The position numbers and the translations under genes were made by a program. A stretch of DNA of 64,000 nucleotides, taken from contig CAUYUJ010014629.1 in assembly GCA_963575745.1 (NCBI GenBank), forward strand, positions 1 through 64,000, written 5' to 3'. Positions 19,968 to 30,280 of this stretch are shown here, piece by piece. Position 1 is the first letter of the stretch; the number at the start of each line of letters is the position of its first letter. The notes beneath the pieces are model-generated. The model made no database searches, was not told the origin of the DNA, and worked only from the letters and a program-made list of their open reading frames with translations. The DNA comes from Prorocentrum cordatum. Taxonomy: Eukaryota > Sar > Dinophyceae > Prorocentrales > Prorocentraceae.

Positions 19968-20060
19968 CGCTCCGCGCGGATTTCTGGGATCTGCGGTGGA
20001 CCCTCCTCCCTGGCGAGGCGCCGCCGGGGGGGCCCAGCGCGAATCCAAGGTATCCGCGCT
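19968..20060. mobile_element. TIR element, family C copy 2
   Basis: CGCTCCGCGCGGATTTCTGG at the left and ATCCAAGGTATCCGCGC at the right, with CCTCCCTGGCG and GCGCCGCC inside as in copies 1 and 3. Shorter than the others. Confidence 0.65.
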
Positions 20061-20485
20061 CTTCGAAATTGGGGGTCGATACATGCCCCCCTGAGCCCAT
20101 CCCTCGCTAAAATTGCACCTTGTACGTCGGAGCCAGTTCCACCGGCCCTTTCTCGACCCGACCTTGACTGTCCCTCGTCAAGCGTCGTGCGCACGTGAGC
20201 CCTCCCTGCAAGCTGACCACATGGAGACCTGGCCTGCCCGTGTCTCTTGCAAGCCGGCCGCTATGATGGTACGACTTCGGCTTCCTGCGGCCCTTCACAG
20301 CAAGTCCTCAATGAAGCCTCTGGCCGTAACACGTGGGCCTCTCGTGCCGTCTTGGAGCCATGGAGGCCTGCAGTGTGGCGCTCGTGGGAAACCGTGGGAA
20401 ACCTCGGGACTTTCTCGGACGGTCTTGGAACTCTCGGGCGGCCCGGAGGCAGACACTCTGGAGCCCCGCAGCGGCGCGGTGACAG
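20061..20485. other. Unassigned segment
   Basis: 20,380-20,470 has degenerate GGGAAACC/TCTCGG units akin to the GTCTTGG minisatellite. Nothing else recognised. Confidence 0.35.
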
Positions 20486-20662
20486 ACCGTGCGGGGACCC
20501 CGAACTCCCCCAAGACCCCACCGCACGGTCCGTCGACGCACAATTTTCGGACCTCGGAAGCCCCGTCGCCCGAGACGTCCTCGGAGCACGACCCGAGTCC
20601 CAAAACCGCGCGGTGACCCCGACTCCCCACCGACTCACCACACGGTGTGGCCACCACCCCGC
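20486..20662 (+). repeat. Dispersed duplication J, copy 2
   Basis: Paralogue of 15,366-15,552. Both copies end in CACCG.CTCACC.CACGGTGTG. Confidence 0.7.
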
Positions 20663-21105
20663 TTGGGGGCCCCCGATGACACGGGGAAGCGGAGACGCGG
20701 CGCGCACAGCTCCCGGCGGCAACTCCTGGGAACCTCCCGTACCACCCCGTCGGCTCTTGCGATGCGACGTCGATCTGCGCCAGCAGACGCCGATCGACGC
20801 TCGCTCGACGCGGAACCGACGCCGACTCGACGCCAAGCTGGCGCCATCCCAGCGGCTCCCAGGCGCCCATCGGCCCCGGTCGATGCCCAAGGCGGACCAG
20901 CGAGGGTCTGCGGGACGAGGCCCCCACGCCCTTCGGGAGCGGCCAAGAGGGGGGTGTCCAAGAGGGGGGGGGGTGCACGTCATGACCGGCGGCGCGTGCG
21001 CGGCCCAGCGGGGGGGCCAGGGACGCAATGAAATGAGAAGAGGCGCCATGAAAGCTTGGGAGATATCATTCTATGTTGCATCCTCGGGGGACCTTGTCTG
21101 TCCCG
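20663..21105. other. GC-rich segment with several open frames
   Basis: Frames exist on both strands over the same bases (the longest + frame continues through the CCT and CATA tracts), so none is believable alone. Confidence 0.4.
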
Positions 21106-21109
21106 TCGC

Positions 21110-21238
21110 GGTCCTGTCCGCGTCGAATCCGTGTCGAATCCATGTCGGACGCGTCGGATCCGTGTCGAATCCGTGTCGAATCCGCGTCGAATCCACGCCA
21201 AATCCGCGTCGAGTCCGCATCGAGCACGCGTCGGGCCC
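21110..21238. repeat. TCCGTGTCGAA minisatellite
   Basis: About eleven irregular units of TCCGYGTCGAA (9-17 bp apart), for example CGAATCCGTGTCGAATCC. Confidence 0.8.
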
Positions 21239-21317
21239 CCCAAAAGACAACAATTTTTGGGACAGGCGAGGTCCCCCGAAGATGCAACAGAAATCATGGC
21301 CCCCGCTGTGGTATCCC

Positions 21318-21760
21318 CCCCTCCTGGTCATCACCCCCCTCTTCTCCGCCCCCGAGACAAGGAGGCCCGTGGGGAGCCCCCCCCCCCCACGGGACCACTG
21401 GACGTCCACCCCCCCGCTGCCCGCCCGCCCCCCCCCCCCGAGCGACCAGGCCCGAGGGGACCTCCAGGGGCAGGGCTGGCACCCCCCTCGTAGTCATCAC
21501 CCCCCTCGTAGAGAACACCCCCTCCTAGTCATCACCCCCCTCTTTTCCGCCCCCTCCTCCTCCTCCTCCTCCTCCTCCTCCTCCTCTCCTCCTCCTCCTC
21601 CTCCTCCTCCTCCCTCCTCCTCCTCCTCCTCCTCCTCTCCTCCTCCTCCTCCTCCCTCCCTCCTCCTCCTCCTCCTCCTCCTCCTCCTCCTCCTCCTCCC
21701 TCCTCCTCCTCCTCCTCCTCCTCCTCCTCCTCCTGGTCATCACCCCCCTCTCCTCCGCCC
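21318..21760. repeat. (CCT)n tract within a GTCATCACCCCCCTC repeat
   Basis: GTCATCACCCCCCTC occurs near 21,328, 21,493, 21,527 and 21,736. A CCT tract fills 21,550-21,735. C-runs near 21,380 and 21,430 are further low-complexity patches. Confidence 0.85.
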
Positions 21761-21924
21761 CCGCGCTCGGGCACCGCTATCGCTCCGCCTGGGGGCCCCC
21801 CCGAGGCCCGGGGAGGCCCGGGCGGCCGAGAGCTCCCGGAGGGCGTGGCCGAGGGCCCCAGGGCTGCCGGGGGGGGGTCGGAGGCAGCAGTCCGGGCCCT
21901 CCCTGCCGCCCAGCGCCGCTGCAA

Positions 21925-23314
21925 ATGCCCGGATATACACATACAGGCATGCATGCACACACAAGCATAAACACATGCATACATGCATGCATGCATGCAT
22001 GCATGCATACATACATACATACATACATACCCACATACGTGCGTGCGTGCGTGCGTGCGTGCGTGCGTGGGTGCATGCATGCAAGCATAAACACATGCAT
22101 ACATGCATGCATATACACATACCTACCTATCTACCTACCTACCTGCATATATACATACGTGCATACATGCATACATACATACATCGATGCATCCATACAT
22201 CAACACATACATACATACATGCATACATACATACCTACATACGTACGTACGTACATACATACATACATACATGCATACATACATACATCGATGCATCCAT
22301 ACATCAACACATACATCCATACACACATACATCCATACATCTATGCATCCATCCATACATCCGCACATCCATATGCATATACCTACATACATGCATACAT
22401 GCATGCATATATACATACATACGTCTATACATACATCAATACATCAATACATCCATACATCAATGCACACATACAAACGTACACATACGTATGCACATAC
22501 ATAAATGCGTACAGACAGACATACATACATACACACATATGCATAATACATATATACGTATAGACATACACACGTGCATGCATACATGCATGCATGCATA
22601 AATCCATGCACGCATACACACATGGATGCATAGATGCGTACAAACACATACACAGCAGCACACACATATCTATACACACACATACATGCATGCATGCAAA
22701 CATGCATACACACGTACGCACGTGCGCACGTAACTAGATACCTACACACATACATACATACATACATGGATGCAGCACATACATCACATACATTACATGC
22801 ATACACACATACATGCATACGTGCATACGTGCATACATGCATACATGCATGCGTGCATACATACATACATGTATACATACATACGTGCGTACCTACATAC
22901 ATACGTACATGCATACATTACATACGTCATACACGTACATGCATACATATATTATGTACACACATGCATACGTATACGTATACCTGCACACATACGTTAT
23001 ATACATACATACATGCGTACATACAGTACGTACACACATGCATAACTATATACGGATGCGCACACAAACACGAGTTATACACCTGTATACATTCATACAC
23101 GCACATACATGCATACGTACATACATGCATACGTACATACGTACATACATACATGCATTACATACAGACGTACATAATGACAGACAAGCATACACGCCTG
23201 CGTGCGTGCGTACACGCACATACATACATACATACATGCATACATACATTCATACACACACATACATACACATATACATACATACATACATACATACATA
23301 CATACATACATACA

Positions 23315-23346
<32 letters not shown>

Positions 23347-23372
23347 CATATACATACATACATGTGTATATG
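21925..23372. repeat. (CATA)n tract, about 1.45 kb, with segment duplications
   Basis: ACAT/GCAT tetramers throughout. Larger copied segments are visible: AAGCATAAACACATGCATAC at about 21,963 and 22,083, and CATCGATGCATCCATACATC at about 22,182 and 22,287. Ends in a clean ACAT run (23,221-23,345). Confidence 0.95.
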
Positions 23373-23869
23373 TGTATGAGCGCCCGCTCTACAGACACGC
23401 TTGCGACCGTCAGCGCTGCCGACCAACACATGTGTGTACGTTTGTGTGCGTGTGTGTACAATCGCGCCAGCTCCTCACGGAAACGTATGGGAACGAAGGC
23501 GTTTGCGTGGCATCATTCATTTCGATTGCGCTATCGGATACACATGCAGACACATGTCGCGCAATCGGATGCACATGCCTACGCAACTCTGCAAACGCCT
23601 CCTCAACATGGTCGCACATGCGGATGCGCAGTCGAACGCAGAGTCTGGAAACACTTCGAGAGTATGACCGCACATGGCCGCACATACCGCAGAGTCGAAC
23701 ATCCGGGCAGGGAGGGAAGAGATGAAGGAAGCAGGCAGGATAGAAGAGAAATGAGGAAAGACGCGGGGGAACGTGTGAGGGAAGCAAGGAGGGGAGGGAT
23801 GTATGGCAGGTGGAGAGGACGGAGAGAAGGACAATTATAGCCAGAGATAGCCAGAGCACAGCATCCCGA
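23373..23869. other. Unassigned segment
   Basis: Degenerate ACATGCGGATGC/CGCACATG motifs through 23,530-23,690, then purine-rich sequence. No gene recognised. Confidence 0.4.
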
Positions 23870-24630
23870 AACAGCGTTCTTAGAGCCAAGGTGGCCAGAC
23901 CACCGCGTGTGCGCATCTCGGAGCCCAGAGTAGGATGTCACAGGCAAGACTGGTCGGACCACCTCTTGCGCGGCATCTCGAAGCCTAGAGTTGTCTCAGG
24001 CGGAATTGGCTGGACCACTTCAAATCAGGCGACTCCGTAGCCGAGAATTGCCTGGACGTCTCAAGCGAAACTCGCCATACCACCTCAGACCACGGCATAT
24101 CTGAGCTAAGAAATGGGAGGATGTCTCCAGCGAAACTGGCTGGACCACCTCTCGAACTGCATCTCGGAGCCCAAAATTGCGAGTACGTTTCAGGCGAAAC
24201 TGGCCAGACCACCTCGATCCTGGCATCTCGCAGCCCACAGTTGCGAAGATTTCTCAGGCGGAATTGGTTGGACCACCTCGCACACGGCATATTGGAGCCC
24301 AGAGTTGCGAGGATGCCTCGGGCGAAAATGGCTGGACCACGTTTCGCGCGGCATCTCGGCGCACAGAGGTGCGAGGATGTTTCGGGCAACAACGGCTGGA
24401 CCACGTTTCGCGCAACATCTCGGAATCCAGACTTGCGAGGATGTCCAAGCGAATGGGCCGGACCCTCTCGTGTCAGGGCATCTTGGAGCCCAGGGCTGCG
24501 AGGACGCCTCGAGCGAAACATGGCTGGACCACCTCTCGCGCAACATCTCCGAGCCCAGAGTTCCGAGGATGTCCCAGGCACACATGGCTGGAGCACCTCG
24601 TGTGCGGCACCACGGAACCCAAAGTTGCAG
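23870..24630 (-). repeat. About 60 bp satellite array, 12 units
   Basis: Units of 58-64 bp carry GGCATCTCGGAGCCCAGAG, then TTGCGAGGATGTCTCAGGCG, then AAACTGGCTGGACCACCTC. Minus-strand frames remain open with a 20-residue repeat (contains SLETSS). That follows from the period and composition; no protein is claimed. The TTGCGAGGA core resembles the roughly 41 bp motif of the 36-53 kb region. Confidence 0.9.
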
Positions 24631-24695
24631 AGGAGGAGAGGGGGCGTGGACGGTTGTCTCCGGGGCCGTAGGCGACCCGAGGAGGGGAGGGCGAG

Positions 24696-24696
24696 C

Positions 24697-24789
<93 letters not shown>
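24696..24789. repeat. (ATG)n, about 31 perfect units
   Basis: Uninterrupted ATG triplets, directly followed by a GGA tract. Confidence 0.98.
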
Positions 24790-24790
<1 letters not shown>

Positions 24791-25668
24791 GGAGGAGGAG
24801 GAGGAGGAGGAGGAGAGGAGGAGGAGAAGGAGGAGAGGAGGAGGGAGGGGAGGAGGAGGCGGAGGATTGAGGAGGGTGAGGAGGAGGGAGGAGGAGGAGG
24901 AGGGGAGGAGGAGGAGGGAGGGAGGGAGGGAGGAGGGGGAGGGAAGGAGAGGAGGGAGGAGGGCGGAGGAGGAGGGAGGAGGAGGAGGGAGGAGGGAGGA
25001 GGGAGGAGGGGAGGAGGGAGGAGGGAGGGAGGAGGGAGGAGGGAGGAGGGAGGAGAGGAGGGAGGAGGAGGAGGAGGGTGAGGAGGAAGGAGAGGAGGAG
25101 GAGGAGGAGGAGGAGGAGAGGGGAGGAGGAGGAGGAGGAGGAGGAGGAGGAGGAGGAGGAGAGAGGAGGGAGGAGGGAGAGGAGGAGGGAGGAGGTGAGG
25201 AGGGAGGAGGGGAGGTGAGGAGGAGGGAGGAGGAGGAGGAGGAGGAGGGAGGAGGGGGGAGGAGGAGGGAGGGGGGAGGGAGGGGAGGAGAGGAGGAGGA
25301 GGAGGAGGAGGAGGAGGAGAGGGGAGGAGGAGGAGGAGGGAGGAGGAGGAGGAGGAGGAGGAGGAGGAGGAGGAAGGAGGAGGGAGGAGGAGGGGAGGAG
25401 GAGGAGGGAGGAGGAGAGGAGAGGAGGAGGAGGAGGAGGAGGAGAGAGGAGGAGGAGGAGGGGATGAGGAGGGAGGAGGGAGGATGAGGAGGAGGAGGAG
25501 GAGGAGGAGGAGGAGGAGGAGGAGGAGGAGGAGGAGGAGGAGGAGGAGGAGGAGAAGGAGGAAGGAGGAGGAGAGGAGGAGGAGGAGGAGGAGGGAGGAG
25601 GAGGAGGAGGAGGAGGAGGAGGAGGAGGAGGAGGAGGAGGAGGAGGAGGAGGAGGAGGAGAGGGAGTA
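24790..25668. repeat. (GGA)n tract, about 880 bp
   Basis: Purine-only apart from rare T or C. Six-frame products of 200-600 residues here are simple-repeat artefacts. Confidence 0.97.
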
Positions 25669-25904
25669 GGAGGGGGCGTGGACACCTCAGGGAAACGGCG
25701 GAGGGAAGGGAGCGAGGTGAGCGAGGGAGCGCGTGGAGAGGCGGGGGGCGCCGGGGGAGGAACAGGAAGCAAGGAGTAGAAGGCAAAACATCCACCCCCA
25801 TAAGAACCACCCCGACAAACGACACCGTTTAGTAAGCGCACCCAGGGAAGACATCGAACAGGGCAGGGCTTTTGATGAGTCCTGGAGACCTCGTACAGTC
25901 ATCG

Positions 25905-26060
25905 GCCTGACCTAAGGAACGATACATAGGGAACGAAACCCTTTTTCCAAGGATTAACGCATATGGAGCGATCAATCATACATAACGCATGCGGAACGAT
26001 AAGTAACGCATGCAAGCCTAAGGAACGATCGAGCCCCTTTGGAAATGAAGATGTTCATTA
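25905..26060 (+). repeat. Direct repeat K, left copy
   Basis: GACCTAAGGAACGATACATA then GGGAACGAAACCC and a T-run; later GAGCCCCTTTGG and TTCAAGCCGCTCACTGTACGCG. Matches 26,366-26,540 in order, about 460 bp apart. Confidence 0.65.
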
Positions 26061-26219
26061 TTCAAGCCGCTCACTGTACGCGGAAAGTCTTGAAAAGCGG
26101 CTGGCGTGCGCTGCCACATGTGTGCGGGCATGCGCGGGCATCCGAGGGCAGCCGGGTCCATCGTGCGCAGGCGTGCGCGGAAGCAGAAGCTGCGGTTCCC
26201 GCAGCACTCCCGCACGCAC

Positions 26220-26333
26220 CATCGCTCGGACGCATATTCCCCGTTCCTTTTTTGGGGCTTTCGTGCGCGTTGGCTTCGCAGAATGATCCCATATACTTTT
26301 CGACGGGACAAAACTGAGCACGTCCGAGCGATG
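26220..26333. mobile_element. 121 bp TIR element, family A copy 4
   Basis: Left CATCGCTCGGACGC and right CACGTCCGAGCGATG. The interior is diverged and a few bases shorter (114 bp) but keeps GCTTTCGTGCGCG and TTCGCAGAATGATCC. It sits between the two direct repeats K. Confidence 0.8.
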
Positions 26334-26365
26334 CTGAGCGCATGTGCAAGCATACAGTCGGGGCG

Positions 26366-26540
26366 TTGACCTAAGGAACCCTAAATAAGGAACGAGGCCC
26401 CTTTTTCCCATGAGATAAACTTCGATTTCCCATGGACACCCTAGGGAAAACCCAAGGCGAACTGTAAAACAATCAGGGAACGCCGAGCCCCTCCCCAACG
26501 AAAAGGGTTCCTTCTTCAAGACCCCTACTGTATGCGGGCG
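26366..26540 (+). repeat. Direct repeat K, right copy
   Basis: GACCTAAGGAACCCTAAATA, AGGAACGAGGCCCCTTTTTC, GAGCCCCTCCCC and TTCAAGACCCCTACTGTATGCG correspond to the left copy. It could be a remnant of paired terminal repeats or a plain tandem duplication. Confidence 0.65.
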
Positions 26541-26776
26541 CGTGTTGCGGCGCGCGCCAGACGATCGAGGAGCCAGACACGGCGAGGCGCACACGACCCT
26601 GCACATGCCTGGGACCTCGTGCATCGTCGGAAGGGTTCGAACGGTCATTCACTGTCCCTGGGAGCCTGGCTCAAAGGGAATTCCGTGGCGCGGATTCTGC
26701 CTGTTTGTTTGCTGCCGTCGTCCCACCCGCGACCCGCCCCGCGAACCACCCGCGCCCCGCCCCGCGACCCACCCAC

Positions 26777-26876
26777 CTTGCTTTGACAATAAGCTCGGCG
26801 CCTGCGGCGGGCCTGGTGTGCAATTTGTAGGAAAACAAATCGGCGCCTGCGGCTAGCTTCTTCAGAGCCTCGCAAA
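26777..26876 (-). CDS. Candidate single exon, unknown protein
   Basis: On the minus strand, a 100 nt open block starts after GTCGGCAG (acceptor-like) and ends GCAAG before GTGGGT, a good match to the AG|GTRRGT donor consensus. It reads CEALKKLAAGADLFSYKL and onward with balanced composition. GCCGCAGGCGCCGA is repeated within it (AAGAD and AAGAE). No flanking exon is certain; 27,050-27,290 on the same strand has another possible coding stretch (contains EDVQKALHANCPEHC). Function unknown. Confidence 0.35.
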
Positions 26877-27012
26877 CTGCCGACGAACCCGCCGTCCCCA
26901 CACTCTTACCCGCAACTGCGGGGTGCTACGTAATACACCCAAGCAGAATACCCCGCACAGGCCCTGCGCATGCACCCACGCAGAGGTGTTGAAACGAGTC
27001 TGGTGTGACTGT

Positions 27013-27038
27013 CATATATATATATATATATATATATC
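27013..27038. repeat. (TA)n microsatellite
   Basis: About 13 TA units. Confidence 0.95.
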
Positions 27039-27282
27039 CGCCTTCTCCGGCCGGCCGGGCACTGAGGCCATACGGCCGATCCTCCTGCCCGTGTCCTCCG
27101 CATCGGCGTCACCGACCTCAACCGCGGCATCGATCTCCGTTGCTTCCCTCTTGCTCCCCGCCGCTGCTCGTGCCTCCCTCGAGCCCGTGGCAGGACGACG
27201 AGGCGGCGCTCCTTCTGCCGCAGTGCTCCGGGCAGTTCGCATGCAGCGCCTTCTGGACATCCTCCGCGCGCCGCAGCACGAG
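27039..27282. other. GC-rich segment, possible coding on minus
   Basis: A minus frame with LRRAEDVQKALHANCPEHC near 27,210-27,285 is protein-like, but a stop follows and another minus frame is also open. Too ambiguous to call. Confidence 0.25.
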
Positions 27283-27284
27283 TA

Positions 27285-27435
27285 GGGGGCCACAGGCGAA
27301 CCCTACCCCTACCCCCCACCATTTCGGAGGGGGAGGGGGGGGCTCACTTCGCTCGGGAGCTCTCGAACGAAGTGAACCCCACCCTCCCCCTCAGAAGTCG
27401 TGGGGGGGTAGGGGTAGGGTTCGCCTGTGGCCCCC
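27285..27435. mobile_element. 151 bp TA-flanked palindrome P, full copy 1
   Basis: TA at 27,283-27,284 and 27,436-27,437. Arms of about 65-70 bp begin GGGGGCCACAGGCGAACCCT and end in its complement. CCCTACCCCTACCCCC and GGAGGGGGAGG follow inside, with a short asymmetric centre (CGGGAGCTCTCG). It has the form of a foldback or MITE-type element with a TA target duplication. It matches copy 2 at 30,121-30,271 in length exactly. Confidence 0.85.
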
Positions 27436-27597
27436 TATACTCTTCCGAAGCCACGGAGGGAAGGGCCTCTCGGAAGCCCTCCGGCCTCTGCGGAGGCCCC
27501 GCCGCGTGCCGAGGCGGCCCGCACCCGCCCTGCCTGTCCCCTCTTGGGCGCGCGGCCGATGCGGAGGCCCCCGATGGCCTCCCCCAGAGGCCGTCGA

Positions 27598-27658
27598 GGA
27601 GGAGGAGGAGGAGGAGGAGGAGGAGGAGGAGGAGGAGGAGGAGGAGCAGGAGGAGGGG
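27598..27658. repeat. (GGA)n tract
   Basis: GGA triplets inside duplication L; its counterpart is the CCT tract at 29,667-29,778. Confidence 0.95.
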
Positions 27659-27665
27659 GAGGGTG

Positions 27666-27737
27666 CGAATGAAGCGAACCCCACCCTCCCCCTCAGAAGT
27701 CGTGCGGGGGTAGGGGTAGGGTTCGCCTGTGGCCCCC
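27666..27737. mobile_element. Palindrome P, right half only
   Basis: ACCCCACCCTCCCCCTCAGA to GGCCCCC followed by TA equals the right arm of the full copies. The left arm is missing at a junction with the GGA tract. Confidence 0.8.
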
Positions 27738-27865
27738 TAACGAGGCAGCACGGCGAGAGCGCGCACCCGCCGACCCCCCGCCTGCCAGCCGGCGCCGTGG
27801 CGTGCGAGGTGTTCGGTTGTGTCCCCTGCCCCCGTCCTCCGCGGCAGGAGTCTCGAGAGTCCCTG

Positions 27866-28559
27866 GGGAAGGGTGTGCTGTGGCCCAGGGCTGAACCTAC
27901 GCGGTGCTTTTCGCTTTCGTTTTGCTTTCGCTTTCCCTCGTTTTGTCTTCGATTTGTTTTCGTTTCCGTTTTGTTTTCGATTTCGTTTTCGTTTTTTTTG
28001 TTTGTTTTCGTTCTCCCTCGTTTTGTCTGCAATCCGCCTTTCACGCAGAACGACATCGAAACGAAAACGGCCCACGAAATCTCGCCAAAACACCGTTTGG
28101 GTCCACCCCTGCTGTGGCCGTGGAGCGTCACCCAGGCGACTCCAACGTAGGGCCCACGGGGGGCCCTCCAGGGGGAAAGCAGTCCCGAGGTGTCCGGCTT
28201 CCGCGGGAGAACATGAGAACTCCTTGGCGAGGGGTTCGGGCACGGGGGTTGCCCCTGCCTAAACTTCGGGAAGAGGAATGACATCTCACCCGCGGGGGTG
28301 CTGGCGAGCGAGGTCCCACCCGCCCCAGCACAACCAGAGGAAAAAGTGCGAGAGCCTAGATTGTAAATGTAATGCAGCAACACTCGAATAGAAGCCGTAC
28401 TCGGGAATTGTGCTGGCATTACTTGCGCGCTGCCTGTGTCTTATTGCCGCAATCGGCATGATATACTGCTTCCTGATTCCTTAATCGCGATTATATCATG
28501 CTTCCATACTCTCAAGTCGTGATCCCACGGTGTTCCCTTAATCCTTAGTCAATCGTCTA
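27866..28559. other. TTTCG-rich patch, dispersed repeat E, then AT-richer unique sequence
   Basis: 27,900-28,030 is built of degenerate TTTCG units. 28,055-28,110 is the complement of dispersed repeat E at 7,146. 28,340-28,560 is AT-richer than its surroundings, with near-repeated ATATACTGCTTCC / ATATCATGCTTCC blocks. No gene recognised. Confidence 0.5.
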
Positions 28560-29055
28560 TGATGTTTCCTCAAATGCTTCAATCGAATTTCGATAAACTA
28601 GCTGCACTGCAGGACCAAGTGCGCTCTAGGAGCAGCTGCGCGCTAGCACACGATGATACCAATTGTACTCAAATACTACGTGCACTCTGGCAGGAGGGCT
28701 TCAGGGGGTTCGGTCGCAATACGCCCGCGGAAAAACAAAATCCATGCGCCGCCAGGGGTCCTGGAACTAACGCTTCGCCGCGCAAGTGGACCCCGCGGAA
28801 GGAAGAAAATAAATCGGGGGGGGTGTTCAGGCATGAGCCGCAGGGGCGATCCTGGAGTCCCGTCGCGGCTCAGGTGCTGCGATTCACGTGGGCATGTCTC
28901 GGGCGGTCACGCAAACGAGACCTGCTGAAACGTTGTGCCGCACAGTCGGATGCGAGACTTGATGAGTTTGCGACGGTAATCCCACCAGCCCTCTGGACGT
29001 ACACAGGTAGTTCAGAGAGAAGGAACAACTGCATAAGCACAAACTGTCGCCTCGC
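28559..29055 (+). other. Open frame of unknown status
   Basis: From an ATG at 28,559 a + frame of about 165 codons with balanced composition (MMFPQMLQSNFDKLAALQDQ ...) runs into the family A element at 29,056 and stays open to 29,287. It does not overlap simple repeats before 29,056. No domain, splice signal or homologous copy is seen. Chance is a real alternative at this GC content. Confidence 0.25.
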
Positions 29056-29176
29056 CATCGCTCGGACGTCCATTTCCCGTGCATTTTTCGGTTTCGTGCG
29101 TGTGTTTTTTTGCTCGATGGTCCATGATCGTCCTCAATGGTTCTCGCCGAGAAAAAATGCACACGTCCGAGCGATG
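29056..29176. mobile_element. 121 bp TIR element, family A copy 5 (best preserved)
   Basis: Perfect 14 bp ends CATCGCTCGGACGT / ACGTCCGAGCGATG. An inner inverted block GTGCATTTTTC / GAGAAAAAATGCAC follows, offset by 9 extra bases on the left, so the single strand can fold into a long bulged hairpin. GCC on both outer sides could be a 3 bp target duplication. A family C element starts 10 bp to the right. Confidence 0.92.
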
Positions 29177-29186
29177 CCAGGTCGCA

Positions 29187-29309
29187 GGTCCGCGCGGATT
29201 TCTTGGATCGGCGCTGGGCCCCCGTTCCTGGCGTGCGGAGCGCGCCAGGTGCGGCACCGGAGACGCCGCCAGGGGGGTCCAGCTTAGACCCAAGAAATCC
29301 GCGCGGGGC
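29187..29309. mobile_element. TIR element, family C copy 3
   Basis: GGTCCGCGCGGATTTCTTGG at the left and CCAAGAAATCCGCGCGG at the right are near-perfect inverted repeats. The interior includes CCTGGCGTGCGGAGCGCGCC. Confidence 0.85.
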
Positions 29310-29666
29310 TCCGATGCTGTGTTGACGCAGCCATTCCCTGGTTCAGATCTGGGGCGCGCAAACATGGATCAGCGATCCATGGATTTGGTGCGCGGTCGCC
29401 AAATCCATGGATCAGGGGAGGTGCCATCCCCAAAATGCGGCCGGTGCCGCCTCGCTCGGCGGCGGAAATCCGCGATTCCAAATGGAAACGGGACCCGTCG
29501 CTAATCCACGCCCCCTTAATCCATATTTGCGATCGCCTGATCAGATTGCAGAAGAAGAATTCCTCGAACTCCCCCTTGCAGATTCCCCGTCGAGGAATGC
29601 CCACCCCTGCCCCGCAGGCAGAGTCGCTTTCCACCGGGGCCCGGCCATGCCTCTTGCGGCCTCTTG
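29310..29666. other. Unassigned segment with direct repeats
   Basis: ATGGATCAG, CCATGGAT and AATCC motifs recur several times between 29,340 and 29,420. No gene recognised. Confidence 0.35.
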
Positions 29667-29778
29667 CGGGGGCTCCTCCTCCTCCTCCTCCTCCTCCTCC
29701 TCCTCCTCCTCCTCCTCCGCCTCCTCCCTCCTCCTCCTCCTCCTCCTCCTCCTCCTCCTCCTCCGCCTCCTCCCTCTC
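29667..29778. repeat. (CCT)n tract
   Basis: CCT triplets with two GCCTCCTCC breaks; the inverse counterpart of the GGA tract at 27,598. Confidence 0.95.
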
Positions 29779-30118
29779 CTCGTCGACGGCCTCTCGGGGA
29801 GGCCATCGGGGGCCTCCAAATCGGCCGCGCGCCCAAGAGGGGAAAGGCAAGGGGGGGGGGCGGCCAGCCCCGGCAGGCGGCGGGGCCTTCCGCGGAGGCC
29901 GGAGGGCTTCCGAGAGGCCCTTCCTCTCCGTGGCTTCGGAAGAGTATAGGGGGCCACATGCGAACCCTACCCCAGGGAGGGACTTCTCCCTTGGCAGGGA
30001 CTCTCGGCTCCTGCCGCGGAAGACGGGGGCAGGGGACACAACCAAACACCTCGCACGCCATGGCGCCGGCTGGCAGGCGGGGGGTCGGCGGATGCGCGCT
30101 CTCGCCGTGCTGCCTCGT
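29775..30118 (-). repeat. Rearranged inverted duplication L, right part
   Basis: Complement of segment A (29,790-29,946), a partial P end (29,949-29,975, GGGGGCCACATGCGAACCCT), then the complement of segment B (29,995-30,118). Compared with 27,436-27,865 the order of A and B is exchanged, and every A or B end that meets P does so at a TA. Confidence 0.8.
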
Positions 30119-30120
30119 TA

Positions 30121-30271
30121 GGGGGCCACAGGCGAACCCTACCCCTACCCCCGCACGACTTCTGAGGGGGAGGGTGAGGTTCACCTCGTTCGAGAGCTCC
30201 CGAGAGAGGTGAACCCCACGCTCCCCCTCCGAGATGGTGGGGGGTAGGGGTAGGGTTCGCATGCGGCCCCC
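30121..30271. mobile_element. 151 bp TA-flanked palindrome P, full copy 2
   Basis: TA at 30,119-30,120 and 30,272-30,273. Same length and arm sequence as 27,285-27,435, with a different centre (TTCGAGAGCTCCCGAGAG). Confidence 0.85.
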
Positions 30272-30280
30272 TAGAGTAAG

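Larger units (their letters stand above)
27436..27865 (+). repeat. Rearranged inverted duplication L, left part
   Basis: Segment A (27,440-27,597: CTTCCGAAGCCACGGAGGGA ... GGCCTCCCCCAGAGGCCGTC) is followed by a GGA tract, half of palindrome P (27,666-27,737) and segment B (27,740-27,865: CGAGGCAGCACGGCGAGAGC ... GGCAGGAGTCTCGAGAGTCC). A and B recur in inverse orientation at 29,775-30,118, in different relative order. Confidence 0.8.

Noticed and set aside
20247-22601. 784-codon + frame
   Set aside because: It runs through duplication J, a CCT tract and a CATA tract without any conserved domain; most residues come from simple repeats.
23985-25841. 618-residue minus-strand frame as a Ser/Pro/Leu-rich protein gene
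   Set aside because: It is a fusion of the 60 bp satellite, the ATG tract and the GGA tract read on the complementary strand.
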